64,000 bases of DNA from Amyelois transitella (taxonomy: Eukaryota; Arthropoda; Insecta; Lepidoptera; Pyralidae), in the NCBI RefSeq assembly GCF_032362555.1, contig NC_083520.1, forward strand, positions 5,146,001 to 5,210,000. The letters run 5' to 3'. Position numbers and translations under genes: made by a program. Shown one piece after another: positions 10,098-23,059 of this stretch. Below the pieces are notes generated by a model. That model searched no databases. It was not told the origin of the DNA and saw only the letters and a list, made by a program, of their open reading frames with translations. The first letter of the stretch is position 1; each line of letters opens with the position of its first letter.

Positions 10098-13000
10098 TCA
10101 GTTCTTGCGATGTGCGCGGTTGCGGCGGCTGGCCTGGCACGGCGGGCAGTACCATTTTCCCTTGGGCGGCGCTGTGATACCCACGCACGGGTAGTGGAAC
10201 CATTCGTAGGGACACTGTAACAAATACAAAATAAACATTAAGGTTATGTTGTATTAAAGGGATTAAATAGAACTTGTAAGTCAAGGAAGGGTACGCTGGC
10301 AGTACCCCTGAAACCGTGGGTTTTTGGAGACTGAAGCAAAGGAATTTAGATGGTATCGCGTCACCTCTGAGAGAGGCGTAAATATATATATGAAAAGTGT
10401 ACCTTTGTATCGTAAGTGGTTTTCACTTTTGGATTGCGGAACCCTAAACAATGTTACACAGTAACAGTATATGTTTAACAGTTATAATTACTCACGTCTT
10501 GGTTATCACAAGCAACCATGTCTCCGTAAGACACTTGATTGCAGATGCAGTATCGGGGCTCGTTGGGGTCGTAAGTCCACTCCTCTTCCATTGGCTCTTC
10601 GATAGTAACATTATTCACTATGTTGCCACTTTAAAAAAAAATATAGACAGATATAAACAAATTGAATATTGAAATATGTTATTTATGTTAATGTTTTATG
10701 TGCCATCTGGTTTCCCGCACTTTAGAATAGAACCCCTCCATATATTATCCATGAATGTCGTAAAAGGCGACTAGAGATAAGTTTCTAAACTTGGGATTAC
10801 TCTTGTAGTCAATGGGCTAGCAACCTGTCACTATTTGAATCTCAATTCCATCATAAAGCTGAATGTGGCCTTTCAGTGTTTTCAAGACTGCTGACTCTCT
10901 CTACCCCACGAGGGTTTTAGACGTGACGTGACAAGTATGTATGTAAAATGTTTGAATCATGTTATGAACTTAAAAAATGTAAATTGATCGCCTGGTAGCA
11001 AAATAGATAATGTTATTTTTTATTATGAATGAGTGTATCGAATAGCTAGAATTTGGTTTTGATCCTGATCCTTGAGTGACAAGTAAACCACCTTCGTATC
11101 ATAGACACATTGGAGGTGTTATAATTTTCTATGCAACCCTACTTTGGCTTTACTATTCTATTGGAAAAAGTAGTATTCAACCATACTAATAATAACATAC
11201 ACGACAGTAGGCGATGAAGACCGGCTGGCCACGGCGACTGCTTGTTGCGTATGAGACGACATACTTGATGTAGAGCCATATGTGCTTTTTCTAAAATAAA
11301 TGACATAGATATTAGAGTCAATAATAGCAATTCTGCTTATTTATTAGGTAGGATTAAGTCGATTGGCATCGATTTTACTAACGAAATGTAAAGAGTTAGC
11401 TAAGCAGGAAATATTTTGAATTGCAGTGTAAAATGTAAGTTCAAAGGCTGGACAGTGAGGGTATAAGAAATGAATTATTATATGATTTTTTTTTATAATT
11501 TCATTGAAATTTCGTAGACGGCGCTACTGTTATCATAACAGAGTTGGCTTTGCTAATATAATAACCTTTGACTTTTGATTCGCAGGCAAATTCTTGGACA
11601 TCAGTTAGTGAAATAAATTTTAAAAATGATATTTAAAAAGACTTACTTTTGCTTTTGCCTTTTGTGTGATGACGAAGAGTTACTGTGACCATGCGACGTT
11701 GTATGGTGTCCGTGAACAGTGGTTGTTTGGCTATGGCCCGAACTAAGCCCATGACCTGTTAAACACATTAGATTTAATTGGGTTTCCACAAAACAAATGG
11801 TGACTACGGCATTGGTAGAAAAAAATCAGGGCCTTAAAGTACTTATATTCAGGTCAGGATCGCAAGATTTCACTATTTTGTAAATCATCATACTGGCGTT
11901 TGTTCAAATTATGTCCTCCTTGGGGAACAGCTCAGAGATTATTAATTTTGACAAAGATTAATCCTATATATATGTTATAGAGATATGATGGTTCAATGTT
12001 CCTGGTTGCTTCCATTGGTTTTGTCCTCTCTGTAGAAAGAAGCCCATGGTCCGCTAAAGACGACAAATAAGAAATTCGAAATTGTTACTATAAAGTCTAC
12101 GATTTATACCGTGGTCATGATGCGCGTGAGTTTGATGCAAAGCGTGATGCGCCAACTCTCCGCCCGCCACCGCTTCGTACGACGCCTTCAGCGACGCCGT
12201 GCGGCGGCCATGTTGCATCTGTGAAATCCATCTGCACTTTAAAGCACTTCTTATCATCGATGAACTGTTAGTCAAAAATTATTTGACTGGGACAAGACCT
12301 TTACCAAGATAAACCTGGCGCATTCTGATGGAAATAATGAATTTTATTATCAATTTGATTTCATTTGGACAGAATATCGAGAAATAGAGGTGTGAGAATT
12401 GCTTTACCCATGCTGTGTTGTCCGATGATGGAATGGTGCAGGAGACTAAATTGTGCAGTCTCGGAAATCTTCAGACATGCACGAGAATGGTGAATACTAT
12501 CAAACTAACAGGATGCAGGGCTAACATATCCAGAACAACATTAGGGGATGTTTTCACTGGTAGAACTAGTAGTACAAACTTGCCACTTACAAATCTCTAT
12601 GAAACAATGTAGTTGTATAATGAAAAAAAAGCACACCTGTTGTGTGGCCGCAATGGCCTGGCTCGCTGCAGCTGCTATTGCACTGCCTGCATGCCCCAAT
12701 GTGTATGAATCCCGACCTAGTGCAGCCTGAAATTAAAGAAATACACAATTTTATTCAAAACTTAAATAACAATATTCTGCCTAGCATGTTATAGAATGAT
12801 TATTTAATATGGCCTTAATTTTCTCTTTACGTAAAAACAGGAAGAACACCTCTAAGAATGTGCACGTAAATAATTTGTGGTTTGCATTAGTTAAATAGTA
12901 TAGCACTGCTGTAAGCTGTTGAAAAATCAATAAGTTAAGACTATAGAAATCAGAATACTATGAAACAATAGAAATTACCATATTGTGGTTGAAAGTAAAG

Positions 13001-14467
13001 GAATCATGTTGCCTGCATGGTGCTCATTTTTCTTTGATGTTGTGATAATTTATCTCAGAATTGAGATGCAATATATATATATGTAAATGTTATCCTGTCA
13101 CAAGGTCACAACCATTAGTCTTACATTGTTCCAAACTTAGAGTTAGAACTTAAACTTACAAACTTAAGAGTTAAGAGTTATAAAAATAAATAAATAACTC
13201 AAAATGAGTATAGTCTACCTGAATAGCAGAATCAGTTCTTGAAAGGTTTCCAGAAGTAGCATGAGAGCGGGAGTCTCTGGTGCCCCAACTTTCACGTCGT
13301 TTCTCTCTGATCCTATATCTAGACAAAACATACAAAATGTATATGTTTTAGTTGAACATGTTAATTGATGTCCTTTAACTATAAATACATTTATTGATAT
13401 TGAGAGTAAATAGTAGAATAAAAACATTCATTTTGTGTAGCTTTTCCCATATTTGACATTGACAGAAGTCATTTGGTGTAAAATCCTCATCTATCTAATC
13501 CAGAATCATGGTCTAAAAGAGCACCTGAACTCTTTCCAGGAGTTTGTAACCGGCATTAACATCAAGAACTAACACAGTGTGTGTTCACCAATGTTGTTTG
13601 GATTGGCATGTTCCCCAAGTTGTGGGAAAACTTTGAAATAATTAACCTATAGGTAGATGTTGGTCATATTTTAATATAATCTCACCTGTTCTCCTTATAA
13701 TGATTATTATTTGGTGTTGGTGTATGATTGGTATTGATATCTAACTCCAGTGATCTTTTTTCAAGCAGTTCAGTTATACCTTTATTGTCTGCTTCTAATT
13801 CACATTTGAATTTGTGTAGTTCTGTATCTAAAATAAGAATAAGAATACTTACATTAATTTACTCTTTTATGAATTGTTTAATATAAACACTTTACAAGTA
13901 AAAAGTATCATACCCAGTCTTCGTAAATATCGATCAACTAAGTCCCGCATCTGGTTGGCTAATGCAACTTTTTCATCAGCCTCCTCCAATGTCTTATTAT
14001 ATCCTTGTTTTATATCTGCAAATTCTGTATTGGCTTGCTCTGTGTTCATTTCACCACGGCGGCAACCAGCAAATAATGTTCTTACTTTTTTCTCAAGTGT
14101 GTCCATATTATCTAAAAATGGAAGTATAATTTATTTATAATTTTACTTTCTTTAAAATATGATGCATTAGGTTTTACTTTTTACTTACTATTTTTTTTCA
14201 CTTTACTTACTTTGGACGGATAAATCCATTTCACGCATTTCAGTAAATCTATCTCTCAATTCTTGAGGTAGATGTTCAATCACTGAAATTAAGAAATAAA
14301 ATTAAATTTTTGCATTAGAGATACCTATATGAACATTTGATTTTGATTTGCGCGCCGTCCTGTCATAATGGCAAGCTGGCCACACAGTGGTGCCAATCAA
14401 CCACATTACGTCATTGACTTGAACAATACGATTACTTACTTTCCAAATAATCTTCAAGGTACAGCAT
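10098..14467 (-). CDS. ING3: Inhibitor of growth protein 3 (NuA4/Tip60 subunit, PHD finger)
   Basis: Eleven coding exons in transcript order: 14440-14467, 14211-14282, 13914-14111, 13686-13827, 13219-13312, 12637-12726, 12110-12218, 11647-11755, 11201-11290, 10496-10628, 10098-10214. All are GT-AG and the phases close exactly (1182 nt, 393 aa; human 418). It starts [20 protein letters not shown], the ING N-terminal helical domain (about residues 1-105). The middle is low-complexity, with His/Ser-rich and Ala-rich segments and the conserved [15 protein letters not shown] block. The PHD finger covers about residues 334-383: [28 protein letters not shown], a Cys4-His-Cys3 pattern. Family knowledge: reads H3K4me3 within the NuA4/Tip60 acetyltransferase complex. 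Intron 9 contains a SINE-B copy. Confidence 0.96.
10700..10947 (+). mobile_element. SINE-B copy, nearly full length
   Basis: Starts TGCCATCTGGTTTCCCGCAC, continues GTCGTAAAAGGCGACTA, CAATGGGCTAGCAACCTGTC and CTACCCCACGAGGGT, and ends in a GTATGTATGTA tail. It lies in ING3 intron 9, antisense to the gene. Confidence 0.75.
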
Positions 14468-14479
14468 TTCGGTGAGTTT

Positions 14480-16040
14480 TCTTTAAATTTTTCTATGCAC
14501 AATAAAATCAATAGGTGAATACCTTATAAATTAACAAAAAGTATGTTTGCTTATAGTAAAAGTAAAATCAATGACGTACTGCGTAACCTCTAAAGACCAC
14601 GCTAACGATTACTAGTGATGTCTCATGCATGATGTGTTCATTAGGAATGTGAAAAAATAATCGATTAAAAATCTATTTTTTTAAAGTAAAAATCGATTTT
14701 AATACGTGATTTAAAAAAATTAATAACTGATCTTTTTTAATCATGCAATAAAGGCACTCCGACATTACGTTTGGTCTTCTGGTTTGTGGCCCGGAATGCG
14801 AACTGCAAATAATACTATCACAGCTCCATAATATTACATTAACACCATCTGTGCATTCTTTCTGTGCTTTTAAAACAGTTCAGATGATTCACTTAATCAA
14901 ACATTCACTAGATGAACTGTATTTTACCGACATTCGGTTGATATGTCATTCATTATTCGTTGTTGAAATTTCATATTTCAAACTTGATTGTGTTAAGACT
15001 TTAATTTGTGTTGATTATTTAAGAACTTACTGTTTCTGTTGTTTACTTTAAATTAATAAATTTATTGATATAATTTATATGGCGTTTATTATGACATTAA
15101 TTAAAACAATTAGGAAAAAAAATATCAATATAATAAAATCGATTATTTTCTTATGAAAAATCGGGTATTTATTAATCGATTTTCATACTTAAGAAATAAA
15201 CCGATTAAATAAAAATCGATTTTTTATCAGCAATGTCTCATCCATAGTGTTCAATCAGATAATCAGAATGTCGATAAACTATCGATTAAATATTAGAAGT
15301 TATTATCGGTCTTAAACAAAAATATTGTCATATTTGAAAAAGTATTTAGAAATTTTCAATGACTGCTGGTTCACAGTAGCTGAAGTTGCAGCCTATGAAT
15401 TATTCTGTGTTTGTTATGTTTAATTTAAAATCACGCACACACATACCTCAATCTTTATCTTAATGGAAATAAAATTGCAGGATAACAAAAAAATAAAATT
15501 GCAATAAAAGAGAACTTGGATATAAATTTAATAAAACCTTTACCGTAACCGTGATAAAATATCGCGTAGTATATATCCTCTTAGCGCAGTACAATCCTAT
15601 ATTTTATCGACTCATCTCAACCTTACAGGCCACCATTTTGGTACGACCGTGGATACCAACATAATAGAAAATAACATGCATTCAGTAGTAAACATATTTT
15701 TAAAAGCTGCGTTCATATTTTTAGTTTCTATCTGTTGTCGAAGTAAAAAAACCAAAAGTGCTGACTCAGCGCTTACGGCTTTTTTTTATACCTATACCTA
15801 CTATACTAATAACAGTCAGTTATTTACTAATTTTATAAGGAATTCTTGTCGGCCGATAAACCTGAAAGCTTTGGATAATCAATTTTCTTAAATTTATTAC
15901 TAGTGAAGGGCGCGGACTTCCTTTCTCGAATAAATAATAATGTAGGTACATGATGGGATTGGAATGAAGGAATACATGTGCTCTTATTTATTCTCGTGGA
16001 GTAGACAAAGCTACAAGTTAGCAGCGAGATGCTTAACATA
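14480..16040. other. Intergenic DNA between ING3 and CDC26
   Basis: Both genes presumably start transcription here, in opposite directions. No further coding exon is convincing. It contains the ATCGATT-rich element at about 14640-15232. A 5' non-coding exon of CDC26 is expected, because an acceptor lies at 16060, but I cannot place it. Confidence 0.45.
14640..15232. mobile_element. Possible hAT-type MITE with ATCGATT-rich ends
   Basis: Both ends carry repeated AATCGATT / AAAATCGATTTT motifs in inverted sense around about 500 bp of non-coding interior. Imperfect direct repeats flank it: ATGTCTCATGCATGATGTGT at 14618 and ATGTCTCATCCATAGTGTT at 15234. The terminal repeats are poorly conserved, so family and limits are uncertain. 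Confidence 0.35.
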
Positions 16041-16069
16041 ATATTTGATTATTTGTTTCAGTTTCCATC

Positions 16070-16288
16070 ATGATAAGAAGACCATTGACCGAGATCACTT
16101 TAAAGTTGGATGATATCCAAGAATACGAGTCACTCCGTCGGGATCAAGGGGCCGATTCTTCTTTAGGGGGAGAAATGCAGGAGGACACCCCGAAGCCTCT
16201 CACTACAGGGCAGAAGACTACGGAAGAAATTCACAACCGTATTGGTTATGCTCCTAAGAAGAAGCCAAGTGGACCGAGCACGGTTTAG
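16070..16288 (+). CDS. CDC26: Anaphase-promoting complex subunit CDC26
   Basis: 72 residues, MIRRPLTEITLKLDDIQEYE...IHNRIGYAPKKKPSGPSTV. The N-terminal MxRRxxTxxxLKLDDIxE(Y/F)E and the later NRIGY motif match the APC12/CDC26 family (human starts [20 protein letters not shown]). Family knowledge: the N-terminus binds the TPR groove of CDC16/APC6 and stabilises the APC/C. The ATG lies 10 nt after a good acceptor (TTTGTTTCAG at 16051-16060), so the coding region is one exon preceded by a non-coding one. AATAAA lies about 16386. The full length matches the family's small size. Confidence 0.9.
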   Translation: MIRRPLTEITLKLDDIQEYESLRRDQGADSSLGGEMQEDTPKPLTTGQKTTEEIHNRIGYAPKKKPSGPSTV

Positions 16289-16399
16289 TCGTAAAATTAA
16301 TAATATCTTTAACGGTAGTTTTACTATGTTCTAACGTACTTTTATACATGTCTAACTTTCTTTCTATATACTTATGTAAGTATAAAATAAAAAACTCAA

Positions 16400-17260
16400 A
16401 TTAATTTTCATTTAACTGTGTCATCATAAAGTACCTAGGTACTTACCTATATATTTTTTCAGAATGACAATATCCTATTTTTCGTTTTGGTACATACCTA
16501 AATACAAGATATTTGGCCGCGACTTATCACCAAGGGAACTTTAACTTTAGTTTTCCGGGATGAAATGTTCGTGGTCCTTTTATAGTAGGTAGGTACTCCT
16601 TACAGGCCACCCTACTCATACATACCTAAGTACTTGTGTGTGAAATAAGAATCAGTTGTGAATCAATTAAATTAGAATGGGATTGAATAATAAAAAAGCA
16701 ATCTGGTCCGTTACAAACATTTAATACAGGTAATACTTAGATAAGTAGATAAGATTTATATAGGACATCATATAAATATGTCGAATTTGTATAGGTACGG
16801 TTTCAAACGTTGTTTTCGTGAAATATATTCAGAACTGCAGCGAACATAATACCATTTTCATACAAACATCCCATGTACACATCACTAAAGGAGGAGGTCA
16901 GGTTTTTCTGCTGTTTACTGTACATGCGGTGTTATGAATAATATTTGGAGATACCTACCTAGCTTGTTAGCTCGAAGTTTCAGCTACGAAAAACTCAATG
17001 TCTAGGTCAGTAGTAGGTATTTTAATAACCTACCCACCGATATAGCCGACTTATTTTATTGATATTCATTTAGTACTATAGATAATAATAAAATTATTAG
17101 CACTTCCTATCGTACCTACTACAATCGTCGATCTTTGGAAATATTTTTCGTCATCAGCATCTAACTAGGTATGTACCTATATGTCCCTTTTTCGCGAGAA
17201 GGTTGTTCAAAACAGCATACAGAACCTACATTGTGTACCTACGCTTAAGTGAGAATTGAC
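16400..17260. other. Intergenic DNA, no gene seen
   Basis: AT-rich, with many TAGGTACCTA-type simple motifs and no exon-like open frame. The ppk-A 3' untranslated region (minus strand) probably reaches to about 17055, where AATAAA occurs on the minus strand. Confidence 0.5.
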
Positions 17261-17267
17261 AAATATA

Positions 17268-20200
17268 TTAATCTACGTAAAGTTGCTTCAGCTTATCGCC
17301 TTTTGAATCGATATCGTCAGCCTTCGGAAGATCAGATTCATGTTTCTTTGCTGCCTTTCGACGCCATAGAACACAGAATAATCTGTAATAAAAAATAAAG
17401 AATGCAAAAGATCGTCTTACCTACTATGCATGGTTGTGAAATTTTTGACACATATTTTATCTGCATTATGCCACAGCCACTTGGAACAGATAGGATAGGC
17501 AGCAGGTAGAAAACATATATTATTTAATTTTTAAATAAAAACTGGCCGATTTTAATAAAAAAGTAAGTGATGGTTTCCAAATAGCTGAACGTGGCCATTC
17601 AGTCTTTTCAGGACTGTTGGCTCTGTCTACCCCGCAAGGGATATAGACGTGACCATATGTATGGTTTTAACTAAGTATTATATTTTATGATCTGAGCCTG
17701 GCCTAACCTTCTTTAGAGATCTACCTCGGCTGCTTTTGTCTTTTTAGTCGAATTAGTGTGGTAAATGGACATGTGTGATAATGTTGATACCTTAAAGTCA
17801 AGAAGTAAATAATTTCCGCCAAGCTGAGCAAAGAGAAGCCCATGAACAGCCCCAGCAGACCGCCGCAGTTGGCGAGGAAGTCTGTCTGGCCGTACAGCTC
17901 CGAGCGCCTGGACGTGATGAACTGCGGCTCCTTGAAGAATACTGCCACTCGGGAACATTGGGAGCTGAATGGAATATTACAAATAGTCAATATTTGCAAA
18001 GAGATACCGCGATTTTGCTGCCGTGAAAATTTTTAAGAACAGAAATATAATGAATAAATATTTTGAATTTTAGAACTAACTAGCTTTTGCTCCCGTGGGT
18101 ATTTCCAGAAAAAAGTAGCCTTTTTTATTCCGCAAAAACATTAAAAGAATACCAACGCGACGTATTTTAAAAAAATATTACTTAAATTTACAGGTATATA
18201 AAGATTGAGTTTCTCATATTATGTCTTTAAAATTTTTGGAACACGAAGATTATTAGTTCAATTGTTACCATGCTCCCTTGTACACTTACTCTTCATCCAT
18301 TTCAGTGTAATCCAACTTGAGGACTCTGAATATAGCTTTCCAATCATAGTCCGCCTGGGAAGTCTCCGATTCGTACTCTATGGACGTGCAGGCAGGCAAG
18401 CACTTGCAGTTGTGCGCGATCATACGCGCTTCGTTTGATGCTTCGGACTTCTGGTTCTCTAAGCTTGATTCCACTTCCACTACTACCAATTCCACTGAAA
18501 GTTTGAGGATAAAGTTTTGATAATTTCATGCGTAACTTCATTCGTATGCACGAAGGGGCTAGCTTCTTTTGGTGGTCTGGAGTAAGCAAACTATTTGCGG
18601 CGCCAATAGACTATTCTGTTAGTAAAATTCTGGGTTGGGCACTCTGATTATCTCGAGTAGGCACCCCATAGTCACACGGGGAGCGTAAACTACTTGGAGG
18701 AAGGAGTTCTTTAATTTTCAATAAACATATTAAAGTGCCGTGTGGTTCCCGGCACCAATAAAAAAAAGAATAGGACCACTCCATCTCTTTCCCATAGATG
18801 TCGTAAAAGGCGACTAAGGGATAGGCTTATAAACTTGGGATTCTTTTAGGCGATGGGCTAGCAACCTGTCACTATTCGAATCCCAATTCTGTCTTGGAGC
18901 CAAATAGCTGAACGTGGCCTATCAGTTTTTTCAAGACTGTTGGCTCTGTCTACCCCACACGGGATATACTTAGACGTGATTATATGTATGTATTATTTTA
19001 TAGCATGAAATATACGTAGCACATAGTGTACTTACTTTGTACTTTCTTGATACATTGCATACTCCCGGTATTACAAACTCTCATCTCAGGACCATCTAAA
19101 ATACAAAACAAAATAAAGATTCAACCTGAATATTTCTATTTCAATTCTAATCTGTATAAAATTACTTACGAGGCATTCCTATATGCACACATCCACATCT
19201 AGCATAGGTGTAGTTTGTTAGGCACTCAAACTCGCAGTTTGTTTGAGTATAAACTTTGAAGTACCGAAGATACCTCTCAGTTGGGAAATAGCATTGGCGT
19301 CTAGAATAAAAAAGGAAATAAACCTGTAATAGCTCAAATTTTTATCCGGAGTTTTTAAAGCTCAGAAAAATCAATAAAATCGACACTTGTTTAACTTGTT
19401 AGATAAATATAAATTTAAAAAGTTATGTAATGTTTTGCTATGACTTGTTTGAATATTGATTCATAGCTAGAGTTAATGTGAAAAGAGAAATTTGGCTGCT
19501 TATCATAATTTTATAAATCAAACAAATAAATGTAAGTAGGTAGGATGCTTACATAATTACCAAATTAATGCCAAGTGACTACTAATAATTCTTAATATTT
19601 TTGGACTTTTGTGCAATATTAACTCAAACGAAGATTAGTAAATTATCTTTTAATTGTAACCAAGAACCAAATTATTAGAATAATGTAAGGTTCCCCTACG
19701 GAGGTCAGAAGGTAGTTCTTTCACACGATGTTTTTACAACTAAACGAAAGATTGTCAAAGGACCTCGTGCTCCTCTCGAAAGAGGTGAGGATGTAATCGG
19801 GAGGAAGTCGTAAGTAAATTACCTTTCAGGGTCGTACGGTTTTAATCCTGAGGAGGTAGTCATCATTTTAGGTTTAACAGCTACAACTACTTCCTGGTTA
19901 AGAGGTGAACGGAAATAGTTTTGTGTGAGCCTCGGCAACTCAGCCGGGTTATGGAGTAGGATCTGAAAAATTTGTACATAGGTTTTATACATAGGTATTT
20001 AAAGAGTTTTTCTAAAGCTATTATTTTGAGTTAAATGCCTCTAATTTATTGCTAGACTTGCTTTACATGAGGTTGCTTTCATGCTTATTTAAAAAATCCT
20101 AACCTTAGAATAATTTTTGTAAATTTCTATTGTGTTTAATGTTGCATGTGAATGTTGGTTATTACCTACATAAAGAAATAAATCTTTGAGATAATTTGCA

Positions 20201-23057
20201 ATGAATACAATGTGCATTGCTGGAAACAGGAAGTTTGAATATTGTTAGAAATATTAAGTACTTACTTTAAAGCCTTGAACAGGTCCTCGACAGAGATAAT
20301 CCAAATCACTCTCCCTTGTTCGCATTAGAAACACTAATCCGGATTTAGCACCATACCCCTGAATATTAGTCCATGGTAAGTATAAGTATATAAACTGTTA
20401 AGAAAATTTGTATAATATTGAGCGTTAACCTGAATAATCGAAAAAGCATCGGTTAGCACTCAAACGAATATGTCTGGATAGTGTAACCAATATAGTTAGG
20501 TACCTGCAGCATAGATTGCGGAGGTCAGACAGGAGTTCGCTTTGTGTAAAACCGGACTTACTCTAAAGGCGCACCTTGAGCTTGTCTCCAGAGAGGTGAG
20601 GATATAACCATGATTAACGCCAGGAAGAAGAATTAGAAAGTTTAAGTGTAATTTTAATGTAAATAGAAAAAGTACTCACCGAACCTCTATGAGGATAGGT
20701 TTCTATTGGCGTAGTTGGGGCATAACCAAATTCTAAATTCCATGATTCCGCTCTATTTTCATGTTCCAAATATTGATAATCTTTATGTAAACTGGAAAAG
20801 AATACAATTCAATAAAAAAAATCAATTAATTCAACTTTAAAGCATTTCAAGCTTATTTCAAGTAATAAAGAATAGTTTTTTTGGGATTGTTGCAAGTAAA
20901 AGGGCTTTAAGTACTTTGGTACTCTATTGAGTTGTTATTTTGCAAAGAGCAAAGAAGAGAAGCTCTATAGACAATATAATCGTAATTATCTAAATAGAGT
21001 TTTGATATTTTAAACAACATAGAATGTATAATCGTTTTAGCAATAAGTTGATATCGTGGTAAGTTACTTTTCCATTCTGAAAATTTCGTCGGCTCGTAAC
21101 GTGTTGAAAGTGTAACATATGCCTTCTTCTGTCAATATCGGTGAGAATAGGTCTTCACAGGTCTGCTTCGGTATATCTTTCCATTTGCAGGCAAAAAAAG
21201 CTTCTGATAAATTCTGTGATACCTAAAAAGAAAATCAAAAGTTTCCAGGGAGGTGCTAGTAAATAATATAAGAACCTAATAACTTAAGATTTTTGCAATA
21301 TTGATGCTAAGTTGGTATATGTCTAATGCTTTAAACTTTTATGGTCTTTCTTCGTAATGACACGTCTTTATATCTTACGGGTAGGAGAGAGCCAACATAG
21401 TAAATCACTATCAAGGTAAGATGGAGGTTAATGATAAAAGTGTAGCCCATCGCAAAAAAAAATCTTATCATTCACAGAAATAAACTCACTTTCTTCAGGT
21501 TGGTTACTGAAGCATTTCCATTTCCGAATTTCCTACCGCCCGAATAAGCAAGATGGTCGTCACAAACAAGTGTAAGATCTTCAAAATATTCTATACTGGA
21601 AAGAATGGTAATAATTTATATAATTAAATGCAATGATTGTCTCAAAATTTAACACAAAAGCAAGCCTTGATAAGATTTATAAAATATATCACTACATAGT
21701 ATAAAACAAAGTCGCTATTTTAGTCTGTTTGTCTGTATGCTTAAATCTTTAAAATTACGCAACGGATTTTGATGCGGTTTTTTGTAACAGGTGATTCAAG
21801 AGGAAGATTTTTATGTATAATTTTTTCCGAATTTTGCACCCGTGCGAAGCCGGGGCGGGTCGCTAGTTTAATTATATGGCAAGAATTCTTTGATATTTAT
21901 TTTATAAAAGCATTTCTGACTGAAGCGTATGTACTTACTCCTCTTGAGTCATATTACTCCGTACTCCACTGCTGTTATATTTGTGATAATTTTCTGTAAA
22001 ATTAAATACTGATGCCTTGGCTTTGGTCTCCAAACATACCGTGACTGCTGGGTATGGAATCTGAAGTTAATGTAAAATTCTTGATCAATTGAAGTCATTA
22101 AAAATATTGATATAAAAATATTGAAAAATATAAAACTATTTAATTTTTTTTTAATACGTATTACACGTATTAAAAACCAAGTCCATATATAAATAAACCG
22201 TAATTTCCATATAACTTTATTTTTCATATTTTAAGCTTCAAATAATTAAGTCTTGCGAGCCCAGATAATCTGAACAGTTGTAACTTTGGTTCCTTTCACA
22301 AACTTATACGAGTGGTACGTTATATTACCTGCCAAACTGGAGTGGTATTTTCTGCGAAACTAACAATAACTGGGCTGTCATTCCATTTTCTCCATACGTT
22401 TCTGATCAGACCAGCGCAAAGGATAACACAGCAAATAAATGCGAACAACCAGAATATTCTGAAAAAAAAAACTATCTTTAGCGGAATGTCTTTTGCTCAT
22501 AAATTCCTGTCTTTAGCCATAAAGCAGTCGTTATAGAAGAGACGCTACACGTGCACGTTTGGATATGCATTGTCTTCCAGTCATTAACTCACGTGTATTA
22601 GGTAAGTATTATAATATTAGTACGTTTACTTATTGATAATAAGACAGTCTTACTTTTCCACTCGGGTTCTCTGATTTTCGCCTATATATTTTAGACCATG
22701 AAGATTGGAGTTAGCCGTGTAATCAATGATGTACTCTTTGAAGAAGCTCCTTTTCTTTTTCCTCTTATGTAAGTCATCGAAATATAATTTATTCTGTTTC
22801 TCTTCCAATGTTTCTGCGACCTTCCCCACACTTTCAGATCTAAAAATTGAATTATAATAAAAAGACATTTAACGAGTTTGTATTACGTATTAGGTCTGTT
22901 AACATTTTCTCATAACGGTAATAATAAATTGTAATAAGAAGAATCTTTTCCTTTCCCTTTATAATAAATGAAAGTATCTACGAATTTCATTCCAAAACTG
23001 CCTTGCAATTTCTTTATTCTATTGTAAATGTAACACTTACCTTGAATGACGCTTCAT
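17268..23057 (-). CDS. Pickpocket-like DEG/ENaC sodium channel subunit, ppk-A (581 aa)
   Basis: Fourteen coding exons, transcript order: 23041-23057, 22654-22839, 22329-22458, 21939-22060, 21490-21595, 21068-21222, 20680-20791, 20266-20358, 19823-19962, 19170-19300, 19036-19095, 18290-18494, 17791-17964, 17268-17382. All are GT-AG; 1746 nt including stop. Residues 53-54 are the His-Gly gating motif (SNLHGLKYIG). Membrane segment 1 is about 70-90. The post-M1 motif IPYPAVTVC starts at 112. The cysteine-rich extracellular region (about 355-460) contains CEFECLTNYTYARCGC and NCKCLPACTSIEYE. Membrane segment 2 lies in exon 13, with DFLANCGG, a Gly-Phe-Ser filter at 528-530 and the conserved Glu536. 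Family knowledge: amiloride-sensitive trimeric cation channels used in sensory and epithelial cells. ppk28-like is my best guess for the subfamily. Confidence 0.93.
17577..17664 (+). mobile_element. SINE-B 3' fragment
   Basis: AATAGCTGAACGTGGCCATT ... CTACCCCGCAAGGGATATAG ... CATATGTATGG. It lies in the last intron of ppk-A. Confidence 0.7.
18736..18993 (+). mobile_element. SINE-B, best-preserved copy in the window (about 258 bp)
   Basis: Runs from TGCCGTGTGGTTCCCGGC to a TATATGTATGTATT tail. It contains GTCGTAAAAGGCGACTAAGG, GGCGATGGGCTAGCAACC, a B-box-like CTATTCGAATCCC, GAACGTGGCC and GGCTCTGTCTACCCC. It lies in ppk-A intron 11. It serves here as the reference for the other SINE-B fragments; Pol III ancestry is inferred only from the B-box-like stretch. 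Confidence 0.75.
19690..19815 (+). repeat. Family-A repeat fragment
   Basis: CTACGGAGGTCAGAAGGTAG ... CTCGAAAGAGGTGAGGATGT, followed by CGGGAGGAAG. It lies in ppk-A intron 8. Confidence 0.6.
20510..20632 (+). repeat. Family-A repeat fragment
   Basis: GCGGAGGTCAGACAGGAGTT ... CTCCAGAGAGGTGAGGATAT ... GCCAGGAAGAAG. It lies in ppk-A intron 7, about 700 bp from the previous copy. Confidence 0.65.
21360..21470 (-). mobile_element. SINE-B fragment, degenerate
   Basis: On the plus strand ACACGTCTTTATATCTTACG, then AGAGAGCCAACA and GTAGCCCATCGC, in the order expected of an inverted SINE-B with internal losses. In ppk-A. Confidence 0.5.
21689..21866 (+). mobile_element. Helitron-like element (178 bp)
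   Basis: A|TCACTACATAGTATAAAACA at the 5' end; the 3' end is CCGGGGCGGGTCGCTAG|T. It carries the internal phrase CGCAACGGATTTTGATGCGG. It lies in ppk-A between exons 4 and 5. Confidence 0.6.
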
Positions 23058-23059
23058 AA

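Noticed and set aside
15649-15891. 80-codon frame upstream of CDC26
   Set aside because: The translation is low in complexity and ends before the CDC26 acceptor. Part may be 5' untranslated sequence, but there is no evidence that it encodes protein.
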